Positions 20,234 through 27,865 of a stretch of 64,000 bases of DNA are shown piece after piece. This stretch comes from Rugamonas aquatica (GTDB taxonomy: Bacteria; Pseudomonadota; Gammaproteobacteria; Burkholderiales; Burkholderiaceae_D), in assembly GCF_009380215.1 (NCBI RefSeq), contig NZ_WHUG01000005.1, forward strand, positions 124,001 through 188,000, read 5' to 3'. A program made the position numbers and the translations under genes. The notes beneath the pieces were generated by a model. It was not told where the DNA came from. It worked only from the letters and a program-made list of their open reading frames with translations, and ran no database searches. How positions within the stretch are numbered: the stretch's first letter is position 1; each line of letters starts with the position of its first letter.

Positions 20234-21214
20234 CTAGATGACTTGCAACATGATCTTGCCGACATGATTGCTGCTCTCCATCAGCGCATGCGCGGCCGCC
20301 GCCTGCTCCAGCGGGAACACCTCGTAAATCACCGGTTTGAGCTTGCGCGCCGCCATCAGCGGCCAGACCTTGTCCAGCAACTGCTTGGCGATCGCGCCCT
20401 TGAAGGCGGCCGACCGCGGGCGCAAGGTCGAGCCGGTGATGGTCAGCCGGCGGCGCAGCACCTGGCCCAGGTCCACCGTGGCCTTGCTGCCGCCCAGCGT
20501 GGCGATCAGCGCGATGCGGCCGTCGTCGGCCAGGCAGGAGATTTCGCGCGGCAGGTAGTCGCCGCCCACCATGTCGAGGATGACGTCGGCGCCACGGTCG
20601 TTGGTCAGCGACTTGACGATGGTGGCGAAGTCCTCGGTCTTGTAGTTGATGCCGCGCTCGGCGCCCAGCTGCATGCAGGCGGCCACCTTGTCGTCGCTGC
20701 CGGCGGTGGCGAACACGCGGTGGCCCAGCGCGCTGGCCAGCTGGATCGCCGTCACGCCGATGCCCGAGCTGCCGCCCTGCACCAGCAGCGTCTCGCCCTC
20801 GCTCAGGTGGGCGCGGTCGAACACATTGCTCCACACGGTGTAGTAGTTTTCGGGGATGGTGGCGGCTTCCAGCATGCTCCAGCCCCTGGGGATAGGCAGC
20901 ACCTGCTCCAGCGGCGCGACCACGTACTCGGCGTAGCCGCCGCCCTGCACCAGCGCGCAGACCTTGTCGCCGATATCGAAGGTGGTGTAATCGAGATCGC
21001 CGTCGACGATCTCGCCGGCCACTTCCAGGCCCGGCAGGTCGGAAGCGCCGGCCGGCGGCGCGTAGTTGCCCATGCGCTGGAACACGTCGGGGCGATTGAC
21101 GCCGGCCGCATGGACCTTGATCAGCACTTCGCCGCCGCGCACGACCGGCATCGGCCGCTCGCACAGTTTCAGGACATCGGCCGAGCCGGGATGGGTGATT
21201 TCAATCGCGCGCAT
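20234..21214 (-). CDS. NAD(P)H:quinone oxidoreductase, zinc-free MDR family (PIG3/QOR type)
   Basis: Medium-chain reductase of 326 aa. The N-terminal GroES-like part holds VHAAGVNRPDVFQRMGNYAP, typical of TP53I3-like quinone oxidoreductases, and zinc ligands are absent. The NADPH-binding stretch is VQGGSSGIGVTAIQLASALG. The end RPRSAAFKGAIAKQLLDKVW also fits that group. Probably reduces quinones with NADPH in the cytoplasm; the actual substrate is unknown. The 133 bases between it and tpiA hold no gene. Confidence 0.9.
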   Translation of the reverse strand: MRAIEITHPGSADVLKLCERPMPVVRGGEVLIKVHAAGVNRPDVFQRMGNYAPPAGASDLPGLEVAGEIVDGDLDYTTFDIGDKVCALVQGGGYAEYVVAPLEQVLPIPRGWSMLEAATIPENYYTVWSNVFDRAHLSEGETLLVQGGSSGIGVTAIQLASALGHRVFATAGSDDKVAACMQLGAERGINYKTEDFATIVKSLTNDRGADVILDMVGGDYLPREISCLADDGRIALIATLGGSKATVDLGQVLRRRLTITGSTLRPRSAAFKGAIAKQLLDKVWPLMAARKLKPVIYEVFPLEQAAAAHALMESSNHVGKIMLQVI

Positions 21215-21260
21215 GGCTCGCCCTCTCGTGAAGAAAGGGCGATTGTACGACAGCTGACAA

Positions 21261-21869
21261 TTAGCTGCCGCCGGTGCGCGATTGCCTGGGCAGTGGCGTG
21301 TTCGGTTTCCAGGCCGCCGACAAGGCCTGCCCTTCCTCGATCTGCTCCGGCGTCATGCTCTTGACCACGGCCGAGCGCTGCTCGGCCGCGTTCATCGAAC
21401 CGTTGGCCGCCGCCAGGTTCCACAACATATAGGCGATCACGTTATCCTGCGGCATGCCGGCCATGTGATAGCGGTACATCAGCCCCAGCGCCTGCTGCGC
21501 GTCCGGGTGGCCCTGCTCGGCCGCCTTGCGGAACCAGGTGACAGCCTGCTTGTGATCCTGGATTACCGCATTGCCGGTGTAGTACATGGCGCCGACGACA
21601 TATTGCGCGTCGGCCTTGCCCTGCAGCGCGGCCTTGCGGTGCCACTCCAGCGCCTGCTTGTAATCCTGGGTGACGCCACGGCCCATGTAATACATCAAGC
21701 CCAGCAGGTGCTGGGCATCGGCATTGCCGGCTTTGGCGAGCGGCGATATCTCTTTCAAGGCCGCCGAGTAGTTTTTGTTGTTATAGGCGGTAGCGCCTTC
21801 GGCGAATCCGGCCATCGCAGCCTGTTGCAGGCCCAGTGCGAGACCGATCGCTAGTATGAATTTTTTCAT
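21261..21869 (-). CDS. Secreted Sel1-repeat (TPR-like) protein
   Basis: Start chosen at MKKFILAIGLALGLQQAAMA, a clear signal peptide. After it come at least three Sel1 repeats of 36 residues with the pattern A..LG.MYY.G.GV..D...A..W.RKAA.QG, for example NADAQHLLGLMYYMGRGV. 202 aa. Such proteins usually mediate protein contacts in the periplasm. It lies 20 bases behind the DUF2807 gene and is probably cotranscribed with it. Confidence 0.87.
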   Translation of the reverse strand: MKKFILAIGLALGLQQAAMAGFAEGATAYNNKNYSAALKEISPLAKAGNADAQHLLGLMYYMGRGVTQDYKQALEWHRKAALQGKADAQYVVGAMYYTGNAVIQDHKQAVTWFRKAAEQGHPDAQQALGLMYRYHMAGMPQDNVIAYMLWNLAAANGSMNAAEQRSAVVKSMTPEQIEEGQALSAAWKPNTPLPRQSRTGGS

Positions 21870-21889
21870 GTCGCGTAGGTGTGTGTGTT

Positions 21890-22657
21890 TTACTTCCAAC
21901 TTACCTTGCCCAGACCGTCAACGCTCACGTTGCGGTTCAGGGGCTTGCCATAGACAGTGACCGATCCCAGGCCGCTCAAGTTCAATGTCGCATTGGTCTT
22001 GGCGTTGACGGTGGCGTTGCCCAGGCCGCTCAGGTCGATGTTGACGGAGTCGGCCTGGAATTTCTGCGCATTCAATCCGCCCAGTCCGCCCAGCGTCGCC
22101 TTCAGCAGCTTGCTGTTGCCACCCAGCGTGATGTAGCCGGCGCCGCGCAGATCCAGTTCCACGCTGTCGTTTTCGCTGACCCACAGATGCATGCTGCCGA
22201 CGCCGCCCAGATTGGCCTTCAGGACCTTGTAGTCACAGACCACCTTCATCGTGCCGGCGCCATCCATCGTCAACTCCAGTTCGTCTCCGCTGAAGCCGTT
22301 GATCTCGGTCGAGCCCACGCCCTCGGACACCACTTCCCGCAACATCGGCAGCACCAGCTCGGCACGCGTGGAGGAGCGGCCTATCTTCAGGCCCCGCCCT
22401 TCGGTCTCCAGGTGCAGCGTATCGCCGGCGGTCGATGTCGTAATCTTTTCCATGGTGCGCTTGTCCGCGTACAGCGTCAACGAAGGCGTGGCGCCCTGGC
22501 GCAGCTTCAAGTCGAGTACGCCATCGAGCTTGACGCGCACCACGCGGGCATCCAGCGTGATGACGCGCTTCTCGGTGGCTTCGTCGGCTGCCTGGGCGCG
22601 GCCGAACAGCGCACAGAAAGCGGCAAACAGCAGGCCAAATTGGAAAAGCTTGTTCAT
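21890..22657 (-). CDS. DUF2807 (GIN domain) secreted beta-helical protein
   Basis: Signal peptide MNKLFQFGLLFAAFCALFGRAQA, then a 230-residue domain of short Gly-containing beta repeats (VEGVGST, LDGAGTM, LGGVGSM, LRGAGYI, LGGLGGL, LSGLGNA, LSGLGSV), which is the pattern of the DUF2807 head domain seen in putative adhesins. AGAGGAA lies before the start. Likely a periplasmic or surface beta-solenoid; partner unknown. Confidence 0.88.
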   Translation of the reverse strand: MNKLFQFGLLFAAFCALFGRAQAADEATEKRVITLDARVVRVKLDGVLDLKLRQGATPSLTLYADKRTMEKITTSTAGDTLHLETEGRGLKIGRSSTRAELVLPMLREVVSEGVGSTEINGFSGDELELTMDGAGTMKVVCDYKVLKANLGGVGSMHLWVSENDSVELDLRGAGYITLGGNSKLLKATLGGLGGLNAQKFQADSVNIDLSGLGNATVNAKTNATLNLSGLGSVTVYGKPLNRNVSVDGLGKVSWK

Positions 22658-22754
22658 TATCGGTTCCTCTGATGTGGTTCTTGGTGCGGCGAACGGCTAA
22701 TGTAGCAGCGCACTAAGCTTTCTAGCAATCTTTGCAGTACGACCAATTGTCAAA

Positions 22755-22955
22755 TTACGACAGGCTGGCTTTTTCCACTGCGGTCAGGCGTTTGGTCTTG
22801 ATGAGGACAACTTGCATCGGAGCGTGGGCGGCGGCAACGTGGATGGCGGGTTGCAGGGCGACGGTGGCTTCAGCGGCGGCGCTGGCGTAGGCGGATACGC
22901 CCAGCAGTACGGCGGCTGCGACGAAGATGGCTTCCATGTTTTTGGCGATGTTCAT
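22755..22955 (-). CDS. Small exported protein of unknown function, 66 aa
   Basis: A strong ribosome site (AAGGAGAG) stands 6 bases before the ATG. The product starts with a signal-peptide-like stretch (about residues 9-27, ending ASAAAEA) and has a 38-residue mature part with a basic patch KTKRLTAVEK. No known family is recognised. Its own gaps on both sides suggest a separate transcript. Confidence 0.65.
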   Translation of the reverse strand: MNIAKNMEAIFVAAAVLLGVSAYASAAAEATVALQPAIHVAAAHAPMQVVLIKTKRLTAVEKASLS

Positions 22956-23085
22956 TTTTGCTCTCCTTGAATGCGTTTCGGTATGTGATCACTATAGCCA
23001 TCACTTAACTAACGATCATGCGGATTGCGACGAACTGCACAAATGGGGGACTGGGCGACAGAAAACCGGGGACAGGACAAACGCC

Positions 23086-23163
23086 GTCATTCCCGCGAAC
23101 GCGGGAATCCATAGGACGCCTGCATTCAGCTTCAGCATGGATTCCCGCTTTCGCGGGAATGAC
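23086..23163. repeat. 78-bp palindromic repeat element, copy 1
   Basis: Two hairpins, GTCATTCCCGCG/GCGGGAAT at the left and ATTCCCGC/GCGGGAATGAC at the right, flank a 32-base middle; the outer ends also pair with each other. A second copy of the same length lies at 38554-38631, about 86% identical by eye. Resembles the REP/MITE-like elements common in proteobacteria. It begins 13 bases behind the GH18 stop codon (minus strand). Confidence 0.85.
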
Positions 23164-23176
23164 AGGGAAGTAAAAC

Positions 23177-24331
23177 TTACTGGTTGAGACCGGCGTTGAC
23201 GGCGGTCCAGAAGCTGGCGTCCTCCATGCCGAAGGCGTAGATCGAAGTGCCGGCCAGGCCGTAGGCGCTCACCAGGCCGGTTTTCATGGCCACGCTCTTG
23301 GCGTTCTCATTCCACACCGTGTGCTTCTTGCCGCCGGTGGTGTAGTTGAAGGTGATGGCATTGACGTTGTTGTCGTACTTCGGCGTCACCCCGTACTTGC
23401 TCAGCAGCCCCGGCACGTTACGCCAGAACAGCTGGCTGCCCTCGCCTTCCTTCACCCAGTCATAGCCGTAGGCCGGAATGCCGTTCAACACCTTGGCCGC
23501 CGGCGCCTTGCTGGTGGCGTAGTCCAGCGCGTTCTCCATCCAGTCCGAACCGGCGACGGCGCCCGGCGCCCAGGCGGGGATCGCCTCGTCGTAAGTCATC
23601 ACCTGGATATAGTCGGCCGACTGGCCCAGCGCGGCCAGGTCGAACGGCAGATTGTACGGATCGTTTTCGTCGGTGGCCGAGAAGGCCGGCACCGTCATGA
23701 TCAGCTTCAGGCCCTGGGCGTGCAGCGCCGTGGACAGCGCGGCGGAGAACGCGCTAAGGTTGGCGCGGTCGGCCTGGTCCACCGCCTCGAAATCGACGTT
23801 GATGCCGGCGAAGCCATTGGCCTTGGCGAAGGCAACCAGGTTGGCCACCGCCGTGGCGCGCTTGGCGCCCGTGACCGCGTGCGAGATGAGCGGATCCCAG
23901 CCATCATTGGAGACGTTGGAGATGCAGCCGTAAATCGGTATGCCTTTGGACTTGAGGAAGGTGATGGCGTTGGTCGGCGTCGGATCGCCGTTGCCGACAA
24001 TGGCGCCGGCGCTGGTGATGTTCCAGAAATCGATGGCCACCGCGTTGACGTTGGCGTAGTACTTGGTCAGCGAGTTGTAGTTGTTGCTGTAGCCCGAATA
24101 ATAGGCCAGCACCATCTTGCCGTTGGCCAGCGCCTTGCTGCCTGGCGCGCCGCCCTGCACCACGCGCTCGCCGCCGGCATCGGCCGGTGTGTCGGGCAGC
24201 GGCGCCACACGCCCCGCCGCCAGATTGCCCATGCGCGCCATGGCTTTGGGCGATTGCTGGCCTGCGGGGTCGGAGCCCCCGCAACCGGCCAACGCAGCGG
24301 CGATACACACCGCTATCATTAATTTTTTCAT
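23177..24331 (-). CDS. GH18 family glycoside hydrolase lipoprotein
   Basis: The start MKKLMIAVCIAAALAGCGGS is a lipoprotein signal with the lipobox LAGC, so the enzyme is membrane-anchored. The GH18 barrel shows the catalytic strand GFAGINVDFEAVD, with the general acid Glu kept but two of the Asp of DxxDxDxE changed. MTYDEAIPAWAPGAVAG and the end resemble SleL/YaaH-like N-acetylglucosaminidases more than classical chitinases. 384 aa. GGAGG precedes the ATG. It follows the NagX-like gene by 15 bases, so both act probably on GlcNAc-containing glycans. Confidence 0.88.
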   Translation of the reverse strand: MKKLMIAVCIAAALAGCGGSDPAGQQSPKAMARMGNLAAGRVAPLPDTPADAGGERVVQGGAPGSKALANGKMVLAYYSGYSNNYNSLTKYYANVNAVAIDFWNITSAGAIVGNGDPTPTNAITFLKSKGIPIYGCISNVSNDGWDPLISHAVTGAKRATAVANLVAFAKANGFAGINVDFEAVDQADRANLSAFSAALSTALHAQGLKLIMTVPAFSATDENDPYNLPFDLAALGQSADYIQVMTYDEAIPAWAPGAVAGSDWMENALDYATSKAPAAKVLNGIPAYGYDWVKEGEGSQLFWRNVPGLLSKYGVTPKYDNNVNAITFNYTTGGKKHTVWNENAKSVAMKTGLVSAYGLAGTSIYAFGMEDASFWTAVNAGLNQ

Positions 24332-24346
24332 CGCGTATTCCTCCGA

Positions 24347-25459
24347 TTAAAGTTTGATGTAGATTTTTTGACGGTCCAGCACATACCCGACCAACCAGCA
24401 GCCCAGCATGTACACCACCGCCCACAGCAACGTCCCGTTGTAGGCACCCGCCCACGGACGGAACAGATTCAGGTAGATCCAATCGAAGACGTTCAGGTCG
24501 CCGATCTTGAAGAGGAAGAAGGTGGTCGCCACCACTTCGCTGAACAGGTAGATGAACAGCGTGTTGCGGCCGAAGACTTCGAAGAAGTAAGTCCAGCCGC
24601 GCTTGCCCAGCATGTCGATCACGTACAGCAGCAAGGACAGCGTGAACAGGTCGATGGCGATGGTGATGAGCGTATAGGAGCTGGTCCACAGCTTTTTATT
24701 GAGCGGGAATACACTGCTCCAGCACAGTGCCAGTACAGTCAGCACAGCGCCGGACATGGCCAGCTTGGCGACCGTCTCGTAGCTTGCGCCCAGCCGGCGT
24801 ACCAGGCGGCCGGCGAAGTAGCCGGCCACCACGTTGACGATGGACGGCAGCGTGCTCAATATGCCCTCCGGATCGAAGGCGATGCCTTCGCCGTGATACA
24901 TATGCGCCTCGCCCAGCACCAGCAGATCCAGCTTGCGCTGCGCGTTGCCGGCCAGCGTGTAGTCGCCGAAGCCGTACATGACGGCCCAGTAGCCCAGCAG
25001 CGCCAACACCGCGAACACCAGCGCGCCCTTCTCCTTCCAGTAATGCAGGATCAACGAACCGGCGCAGTAACCAAGCGCGATGCGTTGCAGTACACCGAAG
25101 ATACGGGTGCCGGACAGCGGCAGTACAGTCAGCGAACCACCCTCGGTACTGAAGAACGGATACCAGTACATCAGGAAACCGCACAGGAAGATCAGCGCTG
25201 TGCGGGTGAAGATCTTTTTCAGCACCGCCGCCTCGCCCATGCCCTCGTACTTCTCCAGCGTGAAGCTGAGCGCCGTGCCGACCACGAACATAAAGGTCGG
25301 GAACACCAGGTCGGTCAACGTCAGGCCGTGCCATTCGGCGTGCAGGAAAGGGGCGTAGGTGGTGGCCGGTGTGCCAGGCATATTCACCATAATCATCAGC
25401 GCGACCGTCAGGCCCCGCAGCACGTCGATGGCTTGCGAGCGTTGATGCTGTGTTTTCAT
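24347..25459 (-). CDS. NagX-like membrane acyltransferase (heparan-alpha-glucosaminide N-acetyltransferase family)
   Basis: A protein of about 370 aa with 10 or so membrane helices. The N-terminal RSQAIDVLRGLTVALMIMVN, LTDLVFPTFMFVVGTALSF and GRNTLFIYLFSEV are typical of the DUF5009/HGSNAT family, called NagX in GlcNAc operons of gamma-proteobacteria. The family role there is thought to be in GlcNAc or chitobiose handling at the inner membrane but is not settled. ATG at 25459 is preferred over an in-frame TTG 13 codons upstream. Confidence 0.85.
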   Translation of the reverse strand: MKTQHQRSQAIDVLRGLTVALMIMVNMPGTPATTYAPFLHAEWHGLTLTDLVFPTFMFVVGTALSFTLEKYEGMGEAAVLKKIFTRTALIFLCGFLMYWYPFFSTEGGSLTVLPLSGTRIFGVLQRIALGYCAGSLILHYWKEKGALVFAVLALLGYWAVMYGFGDYTLAGNAQRKLDLLVLGEAHMYHGEGIAFDPEGILSTLPSIVNVVAGYFAGRLVRRLGASYETVAKLAMSGAVLTVLALCWSSVFPLNKKLWTSSYTLITIAIDLFTLSLLLYVIDMLGKRGWTYFFEVFGRNTLFIYLFSEVVATTFFLFKIGDLNVFDWIYLNLFRPWAGAYNGTLLWAVVYMLGCWLVGYVLDRQKIYIKL

Positions 25460-25534
25460 TGATCGTCGACTTTCAGTGAGTGTGTTGGGTTGCTGCAAAC
25501 GTTATCATCTTCGCCAATGCACGGCGAATGACCA

Positions 25535-25649
25535 TAAGCCTTTGATTTCATTATTTAATTCCCTACCCGGCTTACAGTTCCTTACGCATAAGGACGGGCT
25601 TGGCGGGAGCGCGTGACGGCGGCTGCAACAAAACTTCACAGAGCCTTAC
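25535..25649 (-). promoter_or_regulatory. Control region of the nagX-GH18 unit with conserved repeat blocks
   Basis: The 230 bases between the kinase stop and nagX hold three blocks also found before the sugar ABC operon: TAAGCCTTTGATTTCATTA (25535-25553), TTACAGTTCCTTAC (25572-25585, half-sites ten bases apart) and TTCACAGAGCCTTAC (25635-25649). Ten-base spacing of TTAC half-sites is what OmpR-type regulators bind. No gene is seen here. Confidence 0.55.
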
Positions 25650-25689
25650 AAAATGTATTGCACGCCGTTGCGCGCTGTTGCGTTTCTGC

Positions 25690-27180
25690 TCAAGCCGGCA
25701 GGCGGATGGTGGCGTTCAAGCCTCCTTCGGGATGGTTCTCCAACACCAGCTGGCCGCCGTGGGCCTTGATCACGCTGCGGGCGATGCCCAGACCCAGGCC
25801 CATGCCGCCGTCGTTTTGTTCGCGGCCATGCGCCAGCCGCACATAGGGATCGAACAGGCTGGCGAAAGCATCTTCCGGCACGCCGGGGCCGTGATCGCGC
25901 ACGGCGATAGCCACCACGTCCGGCCCGCTGCTGACGCTGATCTCGGCGCGGTCGCCGTAGTACAAGGCGTTGTCCAGCAGGTTGCCGATGGCGCGCTTCA
26001 AAGCCAGCGGCTTGGCGCGCACCGTGATGCCGCTGTCGCGGTAGCCCACCTCATGCCCGGCCAGCCGCGCGCTGCGCACCAGGCGTCCCAGCAGCGCGTC
26101 CAGCTTGACCTCGGCCGGGTTCTCGTGGATGTCGCTGTCCTTCACGCATTGCAGCGCGCCCTTGACCATCATGTCCAGTTCATCGAGATCTTCTTCGAAC
26201 TCGTTGCGCAGCGCTTCGTCGTCCAGCAGTTCGGAGCGCAGCTTGAGGCGCGTGATCGGCGTGCGCAGGTCGTGCGAGATCGAGATGAACAGCCGCTCGC
26301 GATCCTCGATGTAGCGCTGGATGCGCTCGCGCATGGCGCTGAAGGCGCGCGCGGTGTTGATGAATTCCCGGCTGCCCGTCTCCGGCAGCGGCGGCGCGCG
26401 GTCGTCCTGGCCCTGGCCGAAGGCGGCGGCGGCATCCGACAAGGCGGCCAGCGGGCGCGTGATCCAGCGCACCACCAGCAGGCAAAGCAGCAGCACCACG
26501 GCCAGCGACAAGCCTTGCAACGACAGGCGATCCCACGCCAGCGGATCGTTACTGCTCAAGAAGTACGGGTTGGGCATCAACGCCGCCATGTACAGCCAGT
26601 TGCCCGGCTCGATCTCGGTCTGGATCACCAGGATGGGCGCGGGGTCCGGCTGCAGCAGCAGGATGTGCTGAACCCAGGCGTCCGGCAAGTCGCTCAGGTG
26701 CACGCCGTCTTCGGACACCACCAGCTGGTCCGGCCATGCGAAAGCCAGGTGGAAGCTGGGCGAATGCGGCAGGTCGCTTTTCAGCGTGGCGCCCACGGTC
26801 GCCAGCACGCTGCTGGCCAGCGGATGCTCGGCGATCTGCTGCACCGGCACGTAGGCGTGATTGAGGTTGACGAAGAAGCGCGTGCCGCCCATCTCGCGCA
26901 GCTGCTGGATCAGCAGCAGGCGGTAGTTCGGCGGCAGGCTGCGGAAGAAGCGGATCGCGCCGGAAGCGCCGTGCGCCATGTACTGCGACGCCGACTGCGC
27001 CTCCACCTGCGCCTTGGCGCGCAGCTGACTGGCCCAGATCACGCTGGCCGCCAGCTGCGTCACCAGCAGGCCAGCCGCCATCACCAGCATCAGGCGGCCC
27101 AGCAGCGACTGCGGCCAGATCCTGCCCAGCCGCTCCAGCATCCGATTCGATGCACGCTTAAGCATGCGAGACGCTGACAT
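25690..27180 (-). CDS. Sensor histidine kinase (EnvZ-like layout)
   Basis: 496 aa. A first membrane helix (about 25-48), a periplasmic sensor of about 200 residues, a second helix (about 213-230), HAMP, the dimerisation helix with SISHDLRTPITRLKLRSELL (phospho-acceptor His at about 303), and an ATPase domain with NLLDNALYYG, DHGPGVP and GGMGLGLGIA. The ATG at 27180 lies 23 bases inside the response regulator gene; ATG at 27165 is an alternative. Partner of the response regulator and possibly of the binding protein just upstream. Confidence 0.93.
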   Translation of the reverse strand: MSASRMLKRASNRMLERLGRIWPQSLLGRLMLVMAAGLLVTQLAASVIWASQLRAKAQVEAQSASQYMAHGASGAIRFFRSLPPNYRLLLIQQLREMGGTRFFVNLNHAYVPVQQIAEHPLASSVLATVGATLKSDLPHSPSFHLAFAWPDQLVVSEDGVHLSDLPDAWVQHILLLQPDPAPILVIQTEIEPGNWLYMAALMPNPYFLSSNDPLAWDRLSLQGLSLAVVLLLCLLVVRWITRPLAALSDAAAAFGQGQDDRAPPLPETGSREFINTARAFSAMRERIQRYIEDRERLFISISHDLRTPITRLKLRSELLDDEALRNEFEEDLDELDMMVKGALQCVKDSDIHENPAEVKLDALLGRLVRSARLAGHEVGYRDSGITVRAKPLALKRAIGNLLDNALYYGDRAEISVSSGPDVVAIAVRDHGPGVPEDAFASLFDPYVRLAHGREQNDGGMGLGLGIARSVIKAHGGQLVLENHPEGGLNATIRLPA

Positions 27181-27865
27181 CGGCCGAGAACACGTAGCCG
27201 GCGCCGCGCACGGTCTTGATCAGGGCCGGCTGCTTGCCGTCGTCGTTGAGGCGCAGGCGCAGACGGCTGATCTGCACGTCCAGCGAACGGTCCAGCGGGC
27301 CGGCGTCGCGGCCACGGGTTTCTTCGCACAGCACGCTGCGGTCCAGGATCACGCCCGGATGTTCGACGAAGTATTTCAGCAGCTGGAAGTCCAGGCCCGT
27401 CAACGCGACGACGGCGCCGGCATTGTCGAGCACCTTGCGCTCCATCAGGTCCAGCGTGAAACCGACGAAGCGGTAGTAGCGCGCCGACGGCGTCTCCAGC
27501 GCGGTGCGGCGCAGGATGGCCTTGATGCGGGCCAGCAGCTCGCGCGGGCTGTATGGCTTGGCGATGTAGTCGTCCGCACCCAGCTCCAGGCCGACGATGC
27601 GGTCGGTCTCGTCGGAGCTGGCGGTCAGCATGATGATGGGGACATTGGAGCGCTGGCGCACCTGCTTGCACAGCGCGAAGCCGTCGGTATCGGGCAGCAT
27701 CACGTCCAGGATCACCAGCGACAGCTGCTCGGTGTGCGCGTGCAGCTCGGCCAGGAAGCTCTCGCCGTTGTGCGACAGGATCACCTCGTACTGGTTTTTC
27801 TCCAGGTAGGTCTTGAGCAGGACGCGGGTCTTTTGGTCATCGTCTACGATCAGTATCTTGCGCAC
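27158..27865 (-). CDS. OmpR-family response regulator (GTG start)
   Basis: Receiver domain with DDD at 8-10, phospho-acceptor Asp at about 54 (LVILDVMLPDTDG) and the Lys in IAKPYSPREL; then a C-terminal winged-helix DNA-binding domain (LTGLDFQLLKYFVEHPG, DVQISRLRLRL, IKTVRGAGYVFSAD). 235 aa from GTG. It overlaps the binding-protein gene upstream by 29 bases and the kinase downstream by 23, so all three are translated together. Confidence 0.95.
   Translation of the reverse strand: MRKILIVDDDQKTRVLLKTYLEKNQYEVILSHNGESFLAELHAHTEQLSLVILDVMLPDTDGFALCKQVRQRSNVPIIMLTASSDETDRIVGLELGADDYIAKPYSPRELLARIKAILRRTALETPSARYYRFVGFTLDLMERKVLDNAGAVVALTGLDFQLLKYFVEHPGVILDRSVLCEETRGRDAGPLDRSLDVQISRLRLRLNDDGKQPALIKTVRGAGYVFSADVSVSHA

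Noticed and set aside
24347..25498. TTG at 25498 as the nagX start
   Set aside because: It adds 13 residues without family resemblance; the ATG at 25459 directly precedes the conserved N-terminal helix.
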